38,677 bases of DNA from Candidatus Brachybacterium merdavium (GCA_019118275.1 DWZH01000062.1:1-38677); one strand, 5' to 3'. Counted from the stretch's first letter, positions 15,440 through 23,501 are shown. The notes: generated by a model not told the origin, from the letters alone. Numbers and translations: made by a program.

Positions 15440-16648
15440 ATGGCGGACACGCACATGCTGGTCGAGAACCTGCTGTCGATGTGGTGGATCGCGCTGGCGG
15501 CGGTGCTCGCCCCGATCCTCGCCATCGTCACCCGGCGCACGATTCCCGATGTCGTGTGGCTGCTGGGGTTCGGGGTGCTCATCGGGCCCCACGCGGTGGG
15601 CCTCGCCGAGCAGACGGAGCCGGTGGACTTCCTGCGCGAGCTGGGGATGGGGTTCCTCTTCCTCCTCGCGGGGTTCGAGGTCAACACCTCGGACATGCGC
15701 GGCAGGCAGGGGCGGCAGGCAGCGCTGACCTGGATCATCTGTGCGCTCCTGGGAGTCGGTGCGGGCTTCCTGCTGCTCCAGGGCGACTGGCATGTGGCGG
15801 TCGTGTTCGGGATCGCTTCGACCTCGACCGCGCTGGGCACGCTGCTGCCGATCCTGAAGGATTCGGGCACCATCAGCACCCCCCTGGGTCGCGCCACCAT
15901 GGTCCACGGCGCCTACGGGGAGCTGCTGCCCATCGTCACGATGTCCTTGTTGCTGTCCACCCGCGGCACCTGGCAGGCGGCACTGATCCTGGTGCTCTTC
16001 GCCGTCACCTCCGTCGTCATCGTCGCCCTTCCCGGCCGGTTCTTCCGCCGGATCCCCCTGCTCGGACGCGCTTTCAGGGCCGCCTCGAACTCGACCATGC
16101 AGACCACCCTGCGCGGGACCGTGTGGGTGCTGATCACGCTCATGCTGCTCACAGCCGTGCTCGAGCTGGACGTCGCCCTGGGCGCGTTCACGGCCGGTCT
16201 GCTCCTCAACGCCGCGTTCTCGGCCATCTCCCCGGACCACGCGGCAGAGATCATGCACAAGGTCGAGATCGTCGGGTTCAGCCTGCTGATCCCGGTCTTC
16301 TTCGTCACCAGCGGCATGAACATCGACCCCGGAGCCGTCTTCGCGCAGTGGCCGCTGCTCCTCGGCTTCGTGGCCGTGATCGCCCTGGTCCGAGGGGCGC
16401 CCGTCGTGCTGCGCGAGTCGATCTCGACCACCCACTCCGGACTGCGGACACCACGGCAGCGGACCGCCCTGGGCCTGTACTCCGCCACCGGCCTGCCGAT
16501 CATTGTGGCCGTCACCCAGATCGCGGCCTCCTCCGGTCTGATCTCCACCACCATGGCGTCGACGATGGTCACCGGCGGTGCGGTCACCGTCCTGGTGTTC
16601 CCGCTCATCGCCTCACGCCTGGCGGCGCGGGAGGGGATCGCGCAGTAG
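15440..16648 (+). CDS. Cation/proton antiporter, CPA2 (Kef-like) membrane domain
   Basis: A 402-residue membrane protein made of a single Na+/H+-exchanger domain with about twelve segments. Family features include the second-helix region PDVVWLLGFGVLIGPHAVGL, the helix pair FLRELGMGFLFLLAGFEVN and the unwound-helix segment FGIASTSTALGTLLPILKDSG. There is no C-terminal TrkA/RCK domain as in KefB/KefC, so gating by NAD or glutathione adducts is not expected. It probably exchanges Na+ or K+ for protons. The ATG at 15440 follows GAAGGA at loose spacing; an in-frame ATG lies five codons later. It is not clearly coupled to its neighbours. Confidence 0.85.
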   Translation: MADTHMLVENLLSMWWIALAAVLAPILAIVTRRTIPDVVWLLGFGVLIGPHAVGLAEQTEPVDFLRELGMGFLFLLAGFEVNTSDMRGRQGRQAALTWIICALLGVGAGFLLLQGDWHVAVVFGIASTSTALGTLLPILKDSGTISTPLGRATMVHGAYGELLPIVTMSLLLSTRGTWQAALILVLFAVTSVVIVALPGRFFRRIPLLGRAFRAASNSTMQTTLRGTVWVLITLMLLTAVLELDVALGAFTAGLLLNAAFSAISPDHAAEIMHKVEIVGFSLLIPVFFVTSGMNIDPGAVFAQWPLLLGFVAVIALVRGAPVVLRESISTTHSGLRTPRQRTALGLYSATGLPIIVAVTQIAASSGLISTTMASTMVTGGAVTVLVFPLIASRLAAREGIAQ

Positions 16649-16741
16649 AGCGGCCACCGCTGTGGCAGAGCAGCCATTTCCCGTCACATAGCTGGCACTT
16701 GCGGGAGCGGGGCGTCCACAGTGGAGGTGTCCGCCTCGTCG

Positions 16742-16766
16742 GTCGTGGTCCCCAGGACACCACGAC
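16742..16766. promoter_or_regulatory. Hairpin in the leader of the flavin reductase gene
   Basis: GTCGTGGT at 16742-16749 pairs perfectly with ACCACGAC at 16759-16766 (9-nt loop), about 30 bp upstream of the flavin reductase start and 94 bp past the antiporter stop. It could be the antiporter terminator or an operator; the sequence does not decide. Confidence 0.35.
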
Positions 16767-16795
16767 GACCGCCCCCGCCAGGAGGTATCCACCGC

Positions 16796-17287
16796 ATGAC
16801 TCAGACGCCCCTCGCCCGCGAGGAGTTCACGGCCGTGTTCCGGCAGCACCCCGCCGGGGTCGCCGTGGTCACGTTGCTCGATGGCGACCGTCCCGTCGGT
16901 TTCACCGCGACGTCAGTGATCTCGGTGTCGGCGGAGCCGCCGATCTTCGCCTTCTCGATCAACAACACCTCCTCGTCCTGGCCCGCGCTCGAGCGCGCCG
17001 AGAGGGTCACGGCGAATCTGCTGGCCGACGATCAGCGGGCCGTCTCGACCACCTTCGCGACCTCGGGCATCGACCGCTTCGCCGAGGCGGAGTGGGAGCA
17101 GCTTCCCAGCGGCGATGCGGTGCTGACCGGAGTGGCGGGCCGCATCAGCGGACGGGTCCTCCAGCGTGTCCCCGCCGGCAGCAGCCATCTGGTCCTGGTC
17201 GAGGCCGATGCCGCCGAGGTCGGGGGCAGGGAGCCGTTGGTCTACCGCAATCGCGTCTACCACCAGCTGCTCGAGTACGAGATCTGA
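16796..17287 (+). CDS. Flavin reductase-like FMN-binding protein
   Basis: A 163-residue protein of the flavin reductase domain family (split-barrel fold), which binds FMN or FAD and reduces it with NAD(P)H, usually to supply a partner monooxygenase. Typical elements are the N-terminal FRQHPAGVAVVTL, the flavin-contacting GFTATSVISVSAEPPIFAFSI segment, SSWPALERAERVTANLL, and the C-terminal PLVYRNRVYHQL. I chose the ATG at 16796, which follows CAGGAGG at 16779-16785; an upstream extension of 25 codons is low-quality. No monooxygenase is adjacent, so the partner is unknown. Confidence 0.87.
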   Translation: MTQTPLAREEFTAVFRQHPAGVAVVTLLDGDRPVGFTATSVISVSAEPPIFAFSINNTSSSWPALERAERVTANLLADDQRAVSTTFATSGIDRFAEAEWEQLPSGDAVLTGVAGRISGRVLQRVPAGSSHLVLVEADAAEVGGREPLVYRNRVYHQLLEYEI

Positions 17288-17296
17288 ATGCCCCCG

Positions 17297-17413
17297 TCAT
17301 CGGCCCGAGGGGCAGACCCCGGCCAGGACGCTCAGGCGCGCCCCGGGCTCGACGGTCACGGCGTAGGGGTACTGGACGGCATCGGTCAGGATGGCCGAAC
17401 GGATCACAGTCAC
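17297..17413 (-). pseudogene. N-terminal remnant of a RidA-family protein
   Basis: About 38 codons from a GTG at 17413 read VTVIRSAILTDAVQYPYA..VEPGARLSVLAGVCP and then stop after SGR. The layout 'YAYA...PGA.L...AG.CP' is the start of RidA/YjgF-type enamine deaminases of about 130 residues. The remaining three quarters are gone, so the piece is non-functional. The rest of the gap between the flavin reductase and the tRNA holds nothing else I can support. Confidence 0.5.
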
Positions 17414-17545
17414 GGCGCTGGCCACAGGGGCACCTCTCGGCCGCGGACGGGTCGGGCCGAGTCTGTCACGCCTCCCCCGCTCCATCCGAAAAGCGGCCGA
17501 GTGTGACGTGGGCCCAGCTGGTTCGCGCCGTCCTGGAGCGTCGGG

Positions 17546-17551
17546 TACCCT
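17546..17551 (+). promoter_or_regulatory. Probable -10 element of the tRNA-Ser gene
   Basis: TACCCT lies 23 bp before the mature tRNA 5' end, a usual distance and sequence for actinobacterial tRNA promoters. The -35 region (TTCGCG near 17522) is weak. Confidence 0.45.
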
Positions 17552-17574
17552 AGCTACCGCTCATGATGAGCACT

Positions 17575-17659
17575 GGAGGATTCGCCTAGCGGCCTATGGC
17601 GCACGCCTGGAACGCGTGTTGGGTTAACGCCCTCGGGGGTTCAAATCCCCCATCCTCCG
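17575..17659 (+). tRNA. tRNA-Ser(GGA)
   Basis: An 85-nt class II tRNA. The acceptor stem GGAGGAT (17575-17581) pairs with ATCCTCC (17652-17658), with G as discriminator, as required for serine. The anticodon loop CTGGAAC gives anticodon GGA, decoding UCC/UCU. There is a long variable arm (TGTTGGGTTAACGCCCTC region) and a T-arm GGGGGTTCAAATCCCCC. The genome encodes CCG rather than CCA after the discriminator, so CCA must be added enzymatically. Confidence 0.95.
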
Positions 17660-17668
17660 CCGTGGGGA

Positions 17669-17708
17669 AGCCCCCACCTGCAGATTCGTCTGCAGGTGGG
17701 GGCTTTTC
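17669..17708 (+). terminator. Strong intrinsic terminator of the tRNA-Ser gene
   Basis: A perfect 16-bp stem (17669-17684 with 17689-17704) is capped by a TTCG tetraloop and followed by a short T-run (TTTT at 17704-17707). It begins 10 bp after the tRNA end. Confidence 0.9.
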
Positions 17709-17896
17709 GTTCGTCGGCCCCACGATGATGCGCCCGGGGGGATCGACCGCCCCGGGCCACCGAGCGCGGCCCGGACTGCCGAGCGTGCCCCGGGACCCTG
17801 CGCACCTCCCCGTTCCCTGCACCGGCCGCCGCCCCGACGCGCGATCGCACCATCCGGCTCGCATTCGCACGATCCGGCGGAGCCCCGTGCGCGGGA

Positions 17897-18961
17897 TCAG
17901 AACAATGCTGGCTGCGGCGCGAGATCCAGGGCAGGCGCGCCCGCGGGTTCATGAGCCGCCCGGCTCGCTGCGCGGCGCCTCTGCTCGGGTTGGTCCTCGT
18001 CCTCCTGGGCGTCCAGGCCATGCCGGGTCAGCAGCGGACGCACCCGCCGGGCGAGGTTCCTGCGGTAGGAGGCCGGGGCGTAGGAGGCACTCCCGTAGAA
18101 CCGGCGGTACCCGGTGGCCAGCTCGGGGTGCTCGCGGTCGATCCATTCGAGGAACCACTCCTTGGCCCCGGGCCGCAGGTGCAGCGCCCCGAAGACGACC
18201 CGCGCGGCGCCGGCATCGGCGATCCGGGCGAGGGCATCGTCGAGCTGGGCGTCGGAGTCCGTCAGCCACGGCATGATCGGCATGACGAACACGGTCACGC
18301 GGAAGCCGGCATCGGCCGCGGCCCGCACCGTCGCCAGGCGCGCGGCGGTGGTGGGCGTTCCGGGCTCGATGGACTTCTGCAGCTCGTCGTCGAACACGGC
18401 GATGGACATCGACAGGTCCACGGGGACACGGTGCGCGGCCCTTTCGAGCAGCGGCAGATCCCGGCGCAGCAGGGTGCCCTTGGTGAGGATCGAGAGGGGT
18501 GTGCCGGAGTCGGCGAGGGCCTCGATGATGCCCGGCATGAGCCGGTAGCGCCCTTCGGCCCGCTGATAGGGGTCGGTATTGGTGCCCAGGGCGACGAGGC
18601 TGCGCTGCCAGGAGCGCTTGGCGAGCTCGGCCCGCAGCACCTCGGCGACGTTGATCTTCACGATGACCTGCTGGTCGAAGTCGGCCCCCGCATCGAGCTC
18701 GAGGTAGCGGTGGCTGCTGCGCGCGAAGCAGTACACGCAGGCGTGCGAGCAGCCCCGATAGGGGTTGACCGTCCATCCGAAGGGCATGGAGCTCGCGGCC
18801 GGCACGCGGTTCAGGGCGGATTTCGCGGTGACCTCGTGGAAGGTGACACCGTGGAACTGCGGGGTGCGGACGCTGCGCACCAGGCCCGACAGCCCCAGCA
18901 GCGCCGGGGCGCGCTGCTCGGCAGCGACCTCCCGACCGATCTCCTGCCCACTCCATCGCAT
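17897..18961 (-). CDS. Rv2578c-family radical SAM protein, probably SOS-controlled
   Basis: A 354-residue radical S-adenosylmethionine enzyme. The iron-sulphur motif is RGCSHACVYCFAR with Cys71, Cys75 and Cys78, spaced C-x3-C-x2-C. The segment VNPYRGCSHACVYCFARSSH and the later LGTNTDPYQRAE are diagnostic for this family, which is distantly related to spore photoproduct lyase; the reaction is not known. The C-terminus (about 315-354) is a charged, Ala/Pro-rich tail. The ATG at 18961 has no clear ribosome-binding site, but a perfect LexA-type palindrome sits 8 bp upstream. From memory, the mycobacterial homologue also belongs to the DNA-damage regulon; I could not check this. A role in nucleic-acid repair is a reasonable inference. 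Confidence 0.88.
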   Translation of the reverse strand: MRWSGQEIGREVAAEQRAPALLGLSGLVRSVRTPQFHGVTFHEVTAKSALNRVPAASSMPFGWTVNPYRGCSHACVYCFARSSHRYLELDAGADFDQQVIVKINVAEVLRAELAKRSWQRSLVALGTNTDPYQRAEGRYRLMPGIIEALADSGTPLSILTKGTLLRRDLPLLERAAHRVPVDLSMSIAVFDDELQKSIEPGTPTTAARLATVRAAADAGFRVTVFVMPIMPWLTDSDAQLDDALARIADAGAARVVFGALHLRPGAKEWFLEWIDREHPELATGYRRFYGSASYAPASYRRNLARRVRPLLTRHGLDAQEDEDQPEQRRRAASRAAHEPAGAPALDLAPQPALF

Positions 18962-18969
18962 GACACGCA

Positions 18970-18987
18970 GTCGAACACGCGTTCGAC
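18970..18987. promoter_or_regulatory. LexA (SOS) box
   Basis: GTCGAACACGCGTTCGAC has perfect 7-bp arms around ACGC and matches the Gram-positive/actinobacterial LexA consensus CGAAC-N4-GTTCG. It lies 8 bp upstream of the radical SAM start codon, where bound LexA would block transcription or very early elongation. Confidence 0.85.
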
Positions 18988-19170
18988 TCCGCGTCAAGCC
19001 TCGCCGCTCGGGCACGGCGGCCCTTCGCCGTCGCCGATGTCCCGCCGGCCCACGGCGCGAGTCTCCATCTCGTATCGACCTGTGCCCCACGCCCCCTCGC
19101 CGGCGGGCCCCGATATCCTTCGTGGGACGTGCCGGGGGAAACGGCGGATGCTGCTGAGAGGGGAGTCAGG

Positions 19171-20397
19171 ATGTCGAGTGCGGGGATGGGCGGCAACGGC
19201 CCGAGGCCTCCGGAGGGGGACGGCTTCGCCCCGAAGACCTTCGGCGGCCCCGCTGCGGGCGGCGGTCGAGATCCCTACGGCGGGCACCCGGTCGGCGCCC
19301 CGACAGGCCACTTCGGAGGTCCGTCCGGGCCGAGGGGGCCCTCCGGGCCATCCGGGCCGACCGGTCCGACCGGCCCGAACAGTCACGGCTCCGGCCCCAA
19401 GCGGACCTGGGCGCTGGCGCTGGTGGCGCTGGGCTGCATCGGCGCGATGGTGCTGGTGGTCGGAGGTGGCATCACCTTCCTCGCGCTGAACCAAAGCGGC
19501 GGCGAGGAGGTCGCGGCGCCCCTGGAGAGCGAGAGCGCCACCACGGAGCCGACGAGCGCCACCGAGACCGACAGCGAGACGGACTCGCCCAGCTCCAGCG
19601 CTGCGGAGACCACGGAGCCCCCGGAGTTCGAGGTCCTCTCCCCGATCGACCGCCCCCAGGGCGACGCCGACGACATCTGGGCCGTTTTGGAGGACAACCC
19701 GCTGACCGACGGCTCGCTGCCGGCGCTGGGCTCCTGCGATCTCCCGGAGACCCCGGTCGAGCACAGCGCCGAGGAGCTGCAGGCGGTGCTGGATGCCGCG
19801 GGCGACTGCCTGAACCAGCTGTGGGCGACGGCGAGCTCCGATCGGGGCCTGCCCTGGCACAGCCCCGAGATCGTGGTCTACTCCTGGCCGGACGTCCCCA
19901 CCTCCAGCTGCGAGGAGGACACCTTCGAAGAGGACTTCCCGCGGGTGTGCAATCTGGACTACACCATCTACTGGCCCGAGGACTACGGTCGCGGCGCAGA
20001 GCAGACCGACCCCGAGCTCGTGGCCCCCGCCTACCTGTGGGACCTGTCGTACATGTACATGATCCGGGTGGCCTGGGACAGCTCGGTGGGTGCCTATTAC
20101 AGCGGGCTGGACGGCCTGGTGGGCAAGGACGAGGACCTGGGCCCCGAGGTCTGGCGTCGTTACAACCTGCAGATGCACTGCCTGTCGGCCGCGGCGACCA
20201 TGCAGGTGCCCGAGCAGTCCCGGCCCCCGCAGGAGTTCCGTGACGCACTGACCGATGAGAACAACTGGAGCGCCGGCGATCCACCGCGCAGCATCGAGCC
20301 CTCCTCCAGAGTGCACTGGCTGGCCGAGGGCTTCGGGTCCGACGGGGAGCTCAGCGTCTGCAACACCTGGGAGGCCGACGCGGACCTGGTGGCCTGA
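19171..20397 (+). CDS. Membrane-anchored protein with an inactive YpfJ-type metallopeptidase domain
   Basis: A 408-residue protein. Residues 1-78 are Gly/Pro-rich and include seven collagen-like G-P-X triplets (about 49-70). A single membrane helix spans about 80-105. An acidic Ser/Thr/Glu linker follows to about 150, then an extracellular domain to the end. That domain follows the neutral zinc metallopeptidase (YpfJ) layout: CLNQLWATASSDRGLP, a cysteine pair, a helix in the HExxH position, a LQxxC helix, and a terminal VCNTW. However, HExxH is replaced by RVAWD (about 299-303) and the usual LQADC by LQMHC, so zinc binding should be lost. GGGGAG precedes the ATG. It looks like a pseudo-enzyme; its ligand is unknown. 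Confidence 0.7.
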   Translation: MSSAGMGGNGPRPPEGDGFAPKTFGGPAAGGGRDPYGGHPVGAPTGHFGGPSGPRGPSGPSGPTGPTGPNSHGSGPKRTWALALVALGCIGAMVLVVGGGITFLALNQSGGEEVAAPLESESATTEPTSATETDSETDSPSSSAAETTEPPEFEVLSPIDRPQGDADDIWAVLEDNPLTDGSLPALGSCDLPETPVEHSAEELQAVLDAAGDCLNQLWATASSDRGLPWHSPEIVVYSWPDVPTSSCEEDTFEEDFPRVCNLDYTIYWPEDYGRGAEQTDPELVAPAYLWDLSYMYMIRVAWDSSVGAYYSGLDGLVGKDEDLGPEVWRRYNLQMHCLSAAATMQVPEQSRPPQEFRDALTDENNWSAGDPPRSIEPSSRVHWLAEGFGSDGELSVCNTWEADADLVA

Positions 20398-20437
20398 CGA
20401 GCGCGGGCGCCGACCCGATCCGGCGTACCCTGAGGCC

Positions 20438-20869
20438 ATGGCGGACGAATCAGCGCTGTACACGGCCCGGGTCGACAACGTCGGCGGCACCTCCGGGCAG
20501 GTCCGGCTCCCCGGTGAGCCGGAGGCCGTGCTGCCCACGGCCGGTCCGGTCGAGGGCGCCGACGGCTACAACCCGGAACAGTTCCTGGCCATGGCCTGGA
20601 GCACCTGCCTCGGGCAAACGCTGCGCGCGGTCCTCGCCGAGCAGGGACTGGACCATCCCAGCCACGTGAGCGTGGAGGTGGGGCTGCACCGTGATCCCGC
20701 CGGCGGGTTCCGCTTCGCGCCCCGCGCGCTGGTCACGATCGATGGCCTGCCCGCCGCGCAGGCCCGGCCGCTCATGGAGGCCGCCCATCGCCGCTGCCCG
20801 GTCTCGAAGCTGCTGACCGGCCAGGGCGCGCCGACCGTCGAGCTGATGGGGGCCGAACCCCGGACCTGA
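20438..20869 (+). CDS. OsmC/Ohr-family peroxide-detoxifying protein
   Basis: A 143-residue cytoplasmic thiol peroxidase-like protein of the OsmC/Ohr family, which reduces organic hydroperoxides with a redox-active cysteine pair. Both cysteines are visible: one in AWSTCLGQTL (about 59) and one in HRRCPVSKL (about 127), each in the family's conserved helix. The N-terminal strand region includes GYNPEQFLAMAW, the usual 'NPEQL' segment. The gene starts 40 bp after the pseudo-peptidase gene and may share its transcript. No OhrR-type regulator is adjacent. Confidence 0.85.
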   Translation: MADESALYTARVDNVGGTSGQVRLPGEPEAVLPTAGPVEGADGYNPEQFLAMAWSTCLGQTLRAVLAEQGLDHPSHVSVEVGLHRDPAGGFRFAPRALVTIDGLPAAQARPLMEAAHRRCPVSKLLTGQGAPTVELMGAEPRT

Positions 20870-20891
20870 ACACAAGAGCCGCGCTCGGGAC

Positions 20892-20939
20892 GGCCGCCAC
20901 GGCGACCCCTCGTCACGGCGGAACCTCGTCACGGCGGCC
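20892..20939. repeat. Repeat cluster upstream of the metNIQ operon
   Basis: CCTCGTCACGGCGG occurs at 20908-20921 and exactly again at 20924-20937. The pair is enclosed by GGCCGCC (20892-20898) and GGCGGCC (20933-20939). It lies between the OsmC gene and metN. I looked for a SAM riboswitch-like fold in this 195-bp leader and saw none. Confidence 0.5.
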
Positions 20940-21064
20940 CCGCCGGCTCGTCAGCCCGGCCGCCCGTAGCCTCCTCGGCCCCCGCACCTGCCCACTGGGG
21001 GCACAAGCTGGCGTGATGCACGGCATAACCCCCTGACCTGGGTGCTCTGTAGGCTGACAGCACG

Positions 21065-21796
21065 ATGATCGAGTTCCGGCACGTCACCAAGACCTTCTCC
21101 CAGGGTCGCTCTGCCGTGACCGCCCTGGACGGCGTCGACCTGACCATCGGCGACCACGAGATGGTCGGCGTGGTGGGCGAGTCCGGCTCCGGGAAGTCGA
21201 CGCTGCTGCGCCTGATCAACCACCTCGAGGCCCCGACCTCCGGGACGGTGCTCATCGACGGCGAGGACCTCGCTGCCCTGCCCGCCCGGCAGCAGCGGAT
21301 CCGTCGGCGCGGCATCGGCATGGTGTTCCAGCAGTTCAACCTGCTGGCCAACTCCACCGTCCACGACAACGTGGCCATGCCGCTGCGGCTCCAGCGCCGC
21401 CGCGATTCCGAGACCGTGATGCAGATGCTCGACTTCGTGAAGATGTCCCGTCATCGCGACAAGCACCCCAGCCAGCTCTCCGGCGGTGAGAAGCAGCGCG
21501 TGGCGATCGCCCGGGCCCTGGCGACCCGGCCGCGGATCCTGCTGTGCGATGAGCCGACCTCGGCGCTGGACTCCGGCCACAGCGAGGAGGTCATGGCCAC
21601 GCTGCGGGAGGTCCGCGAGCGCTTCGACACCACCATCGTGCTGGTCAGTCACGAGCTGGACGTCATCAAGTCCTCCTGTGACCGGGCCGCCGTGCTCGAG
21701 GAGGGCCGTCTGGCCGCGCTCACCGAGGTGTCCCCTCCCCCGCCGCTGCGCCGCTACGACTCCTATGCCGAGCGCGCTCGCGAGTTCCTGGCATGA
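21065..21796 (+). CDS. metN: Methionine ABC transporter ATPase, short form without NIL domain
   Basis: A 243-residue ABC ATPase energising methionine import with MetI and MetQ. Walker A is GESGSGKST (about 39-47), the Q-loop is in MVFQQFNLL, the signature is LSGGEKQR, Walker B is [12 protein letters not shown], and the switch histidine is in LVSHELDV. Typical MetN proteins have about 340 residues, with a C-terminal NIL (ACT-like) domain that binds methionine and inhibits transport. Here the protein ends about 30 residues after the ATPase core (AEREFLA-like end), so that brake is absent. The ATG has no ribosome-binding site; a TAGGCT box a few bases upstream suggests a leaderless message. The stop overlaps metI as ATGA. 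Confidence 0.88.
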   Translation: MIEFRHVTKTFSQGRSAVTALDGVDLTIGDHEMVGVVGESGSGKSTLLRLINHLEAPTSGTVLIDGEDLAALPARQQRIRRRGIGMVFQQFNLLANSTVHDNVAMPLRLQRRRDSETVMQMLDFVKMSRHRDKHPSQLSGGEKQRVAIARALATRPRILLCDEPTSALDSGHSEEVMATLREVRERFDTTIVLVSHELDVIKSSCDRAAVLEEGRLAALTEVSPPPPLRRYDSYAERAREFLA

Positions 21797-22470
21797 CCCA
21801 GCTGCTTCAGCGCCTCTCCGAGTACCGCGGGGAGATCATCACCTCGATCGTCGAGACCGGCGTCATGATGGGCAACTCCCTGCTCGCCGCCATCCTGGTG
21901 GGCCTGCCGATCGGCACCCTGCTGCACCTCGCCCGGCCGGGCGGCCCCTATCCCCGGCGCTGGCTGTACCGCGCGCTGAACGTGTACGTGAACGTGGTGC
22001 GCTCGGTGCCGTTCCTGCTGTTCGTGGTCGCGCTGATCCCCTTCACCCGCTGGCTGGTGGGAACCTCCTTCGGCACCACCGCGGCCTCGGTCCCACTGGC
22101 CTTCGTGGCCGCCGCTCTCTACGCCCGCTTCTCCGAGCAGACCCTGCTGGACGTTCCCGAGCAGACCATCGAGCTGGCCCGCTCGCTGGGCGCGAGCCCT
22201 CTGCAGCTGGTCACCCGCTTCCTGTACTCCGAGGCCCGCTCCGGGTTGGTGCTGAGCCTGACCACCGTGACGATCTCGATGGTCAGCTACTCCACGATCA
22301 TGGGTGTGGTCGGCGGGGGCGGCGTGGGGGACTTCGCGATCCGTTACGGCTACCAGACCTACGAGTACGACCTGATGTACACGACCATCGCGATCATGAT
22401 CGTGATCGTGATGCTCATCCAGGGCGCGGGCACCCTGCTGGCCCGGAGCCTCGATAAACGGGCCCGCTGA
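21793..22470 (+). CDS. metI: Methionine ABC transporter permease
   Basis: A 225-residue inner-membrane permease with five hydrophobic segments. It has the NVVRSVPFLLFVVALIPF segment and the EAA-type loop ELARSLGASPLQLVTRFLYSEA, which docks to MetN. Length and motifs are normal for MetI, including the C-terminal DLMYTTIAIMIVIVMLIQ. It overlaps metN by four bases (ATGA), and metQ follows after 32 bp, giving the standard metNIQ order. Confidence 0.92.
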   Translation: MTQLLQRLSEYRGEIITSIVETGVMMGNSLLAAILVGLPIGTLLHLARPGGPYPRRWLYRALNVYVNVVRSVPFLLFVVALIPFTRWLVGTSFGTTAASVPLAFVAAALYARFSEQTLLDVPEQTIELARSLGASPLQLVTRFLYSEARSGLVLSLTTVTISMVSYSTIMGVVGGGGVGDFAIRYGYQTYEYDLMYTTIAIMIVIVMLIQGAGTLLARSLDKRAR

Positions 22471-22502
22471 GCGCGCCCCTCTCATGAAGGAACACATCAC
22501 GC

Positions 22503-23360
22503 ATGAACCATCCGACGCACGCCCGACGGCCCCTCCCGACGAACCGGCTGAACCGGCGGGCCTTCGCCCTCACGGCCCTGACCGGCTCTGCCGTGCTGGG
22601 CCTGGCCGCCTGCGGCGCGGGCGGCTCCGGCGATGACACGCTCATCAAGGTCGCCTCCCACCTGCCGCCGATGACCGACGTGGTCACCACCGCCGCCGAG
22701 TCCGCACAGGAGGAGGGCTACACGGTCGAGCTGGTCCAGGTCAGCGACAACGTGCAGTACAACCGGCTACTCGCCGACGGGGAGGTCGATGCGAACTTCG
22801 CTCAGCACGAACCGTACATGCAGGCCTTCAACGAGAAGAACGACGCGGACCTGGTGCTGCTGGACAAGATCTACGACGCCAAGGTCGGCTTCTATTCCCA
22901 GGCGTACGACGATGTCGAGCGGATCCCCGAGGGAGCCCAGGTGGCCCTGCCCAATGATGTCTCCAACGAGGGCCGGGCACTGGCCATGCTCCACGACCAG
23001 GGGCTGATCACCCTGCCCGAGGACGCCGGCTTCGAGGGCCGCGTCGACGACATCGTCGACGACCCCCTGGGCCTCGAGTTCGTGCTGATCGACCTGCTGA
23101 ACCTGCCGTCGGCCTACGAGGAGGACGGGATGGCGCTGGTCTACAGCTACCCCTCCTACATCGAGAAGGTCGGGCTGACCCCGGCCGACGCCCTGTTCCT
23201 CGAGGAAACGGTGGACCAGCGCTTCTCGATCTCGCTAGTGGCTCGCGAGGATAACCAGGACAGCGAGAAGATCCAGGTGCTGCGCCGAGCAATGACCAGC
23301 GACGCGATCCGCAGCTTCCTCGAGGAGGAGCACAGCGACACGCTGCTGCCCTCCTTCTGA
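22503..23360 (+). CDS. metQ: Methionine-binding lipoprotein
   Basis: A 285-residue lipid-anchored substrate-binding protein of the NlpA/MetQ family, receptor for the MetNI importer. A Tat-like RLNRRAFAL stretch and lipobox LAAC place the lipidated cysteine at about residue 37. Binding-domain motifs include NVQYNRLLADGEVDANFAQHEPYM, which is characteristic, and VALPNDVSNEGRALAMLHDQGLI. The gene has an AAGGA site upstream. Most family members bind methionine; D-methionine or peptides are possible alternatives. Two short hairpins downstream (23391-23402, 23480-23501) may act in termination. Confidence 0.92.
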   Translation: MNHPTHARRPLPTNRLNRRAFALTALTGSAVLGLAACGAGGSGDDTLIKVASHLPPMTDVVTTAAESAQEEGYTVELVQVSDNVQYNRLLADGEVDANFAQHEPYMQAFNEKNDADLVLLDKIYDAKVGFYSQAYDDVERIPEGAQVALPNDVSNEGRALAMLHDQGLITLPEDAGFEGRVDDIVDDPLGLEFVLIDLLNLPSAYEEDGMALVYSYPSYIEKVGLTPADALFLEETVDQRFSISLVAREDNQDSEKIQVLRRAMTSDAIRSFLEEEHSDTLLPSF

Positions 23361-23479
23361 CAGACGCGGGCCCCGCCGTCAGCGTCGACAGGCGGTACCG
23401 CCGTGACAGATCAGGACGAGACTTTGACAGGAAGGCCTTCCCGTGCGCTATCGGCCTGAGGCTGCGCAGCTGGGAAGCA

Positions 23480-23501
23480 CTGCCGGTACGCACACCGGCA
23501 G
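23480..23501 (+). terminator. Hairpin downstream of metQ
   Basis: CTGCCGGT (23480-23487) pairs perfectly with ACCGGCAG (23494-23501) around 6 nt. It has no T-run. A shorter perfect palindrome, GGCGGTACCGCC, lies at 23391-23402, nearer the stop. Confidence 0.35.

Noticed and set aside
16796-17287. Flavin reductase as partner of the luciferase-like enzyme at 36737
   Set aside because: The luciferase-like gene has its own coupled FMN reductase, and the two loci are 19 kb apart.
17575-17708. tRNA-Ser as a prophage or island attachment site
   Set aside because: The tRNA 3' end is not duplicated anywhere else in the window and no integrase gene is nearby.
20870-21064. SAM or other methionine riboswitch before metN
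   Set aside because: I saw direct repeats and GC inverted repeats but no conserved riboswitch core; the message may be leaderless.
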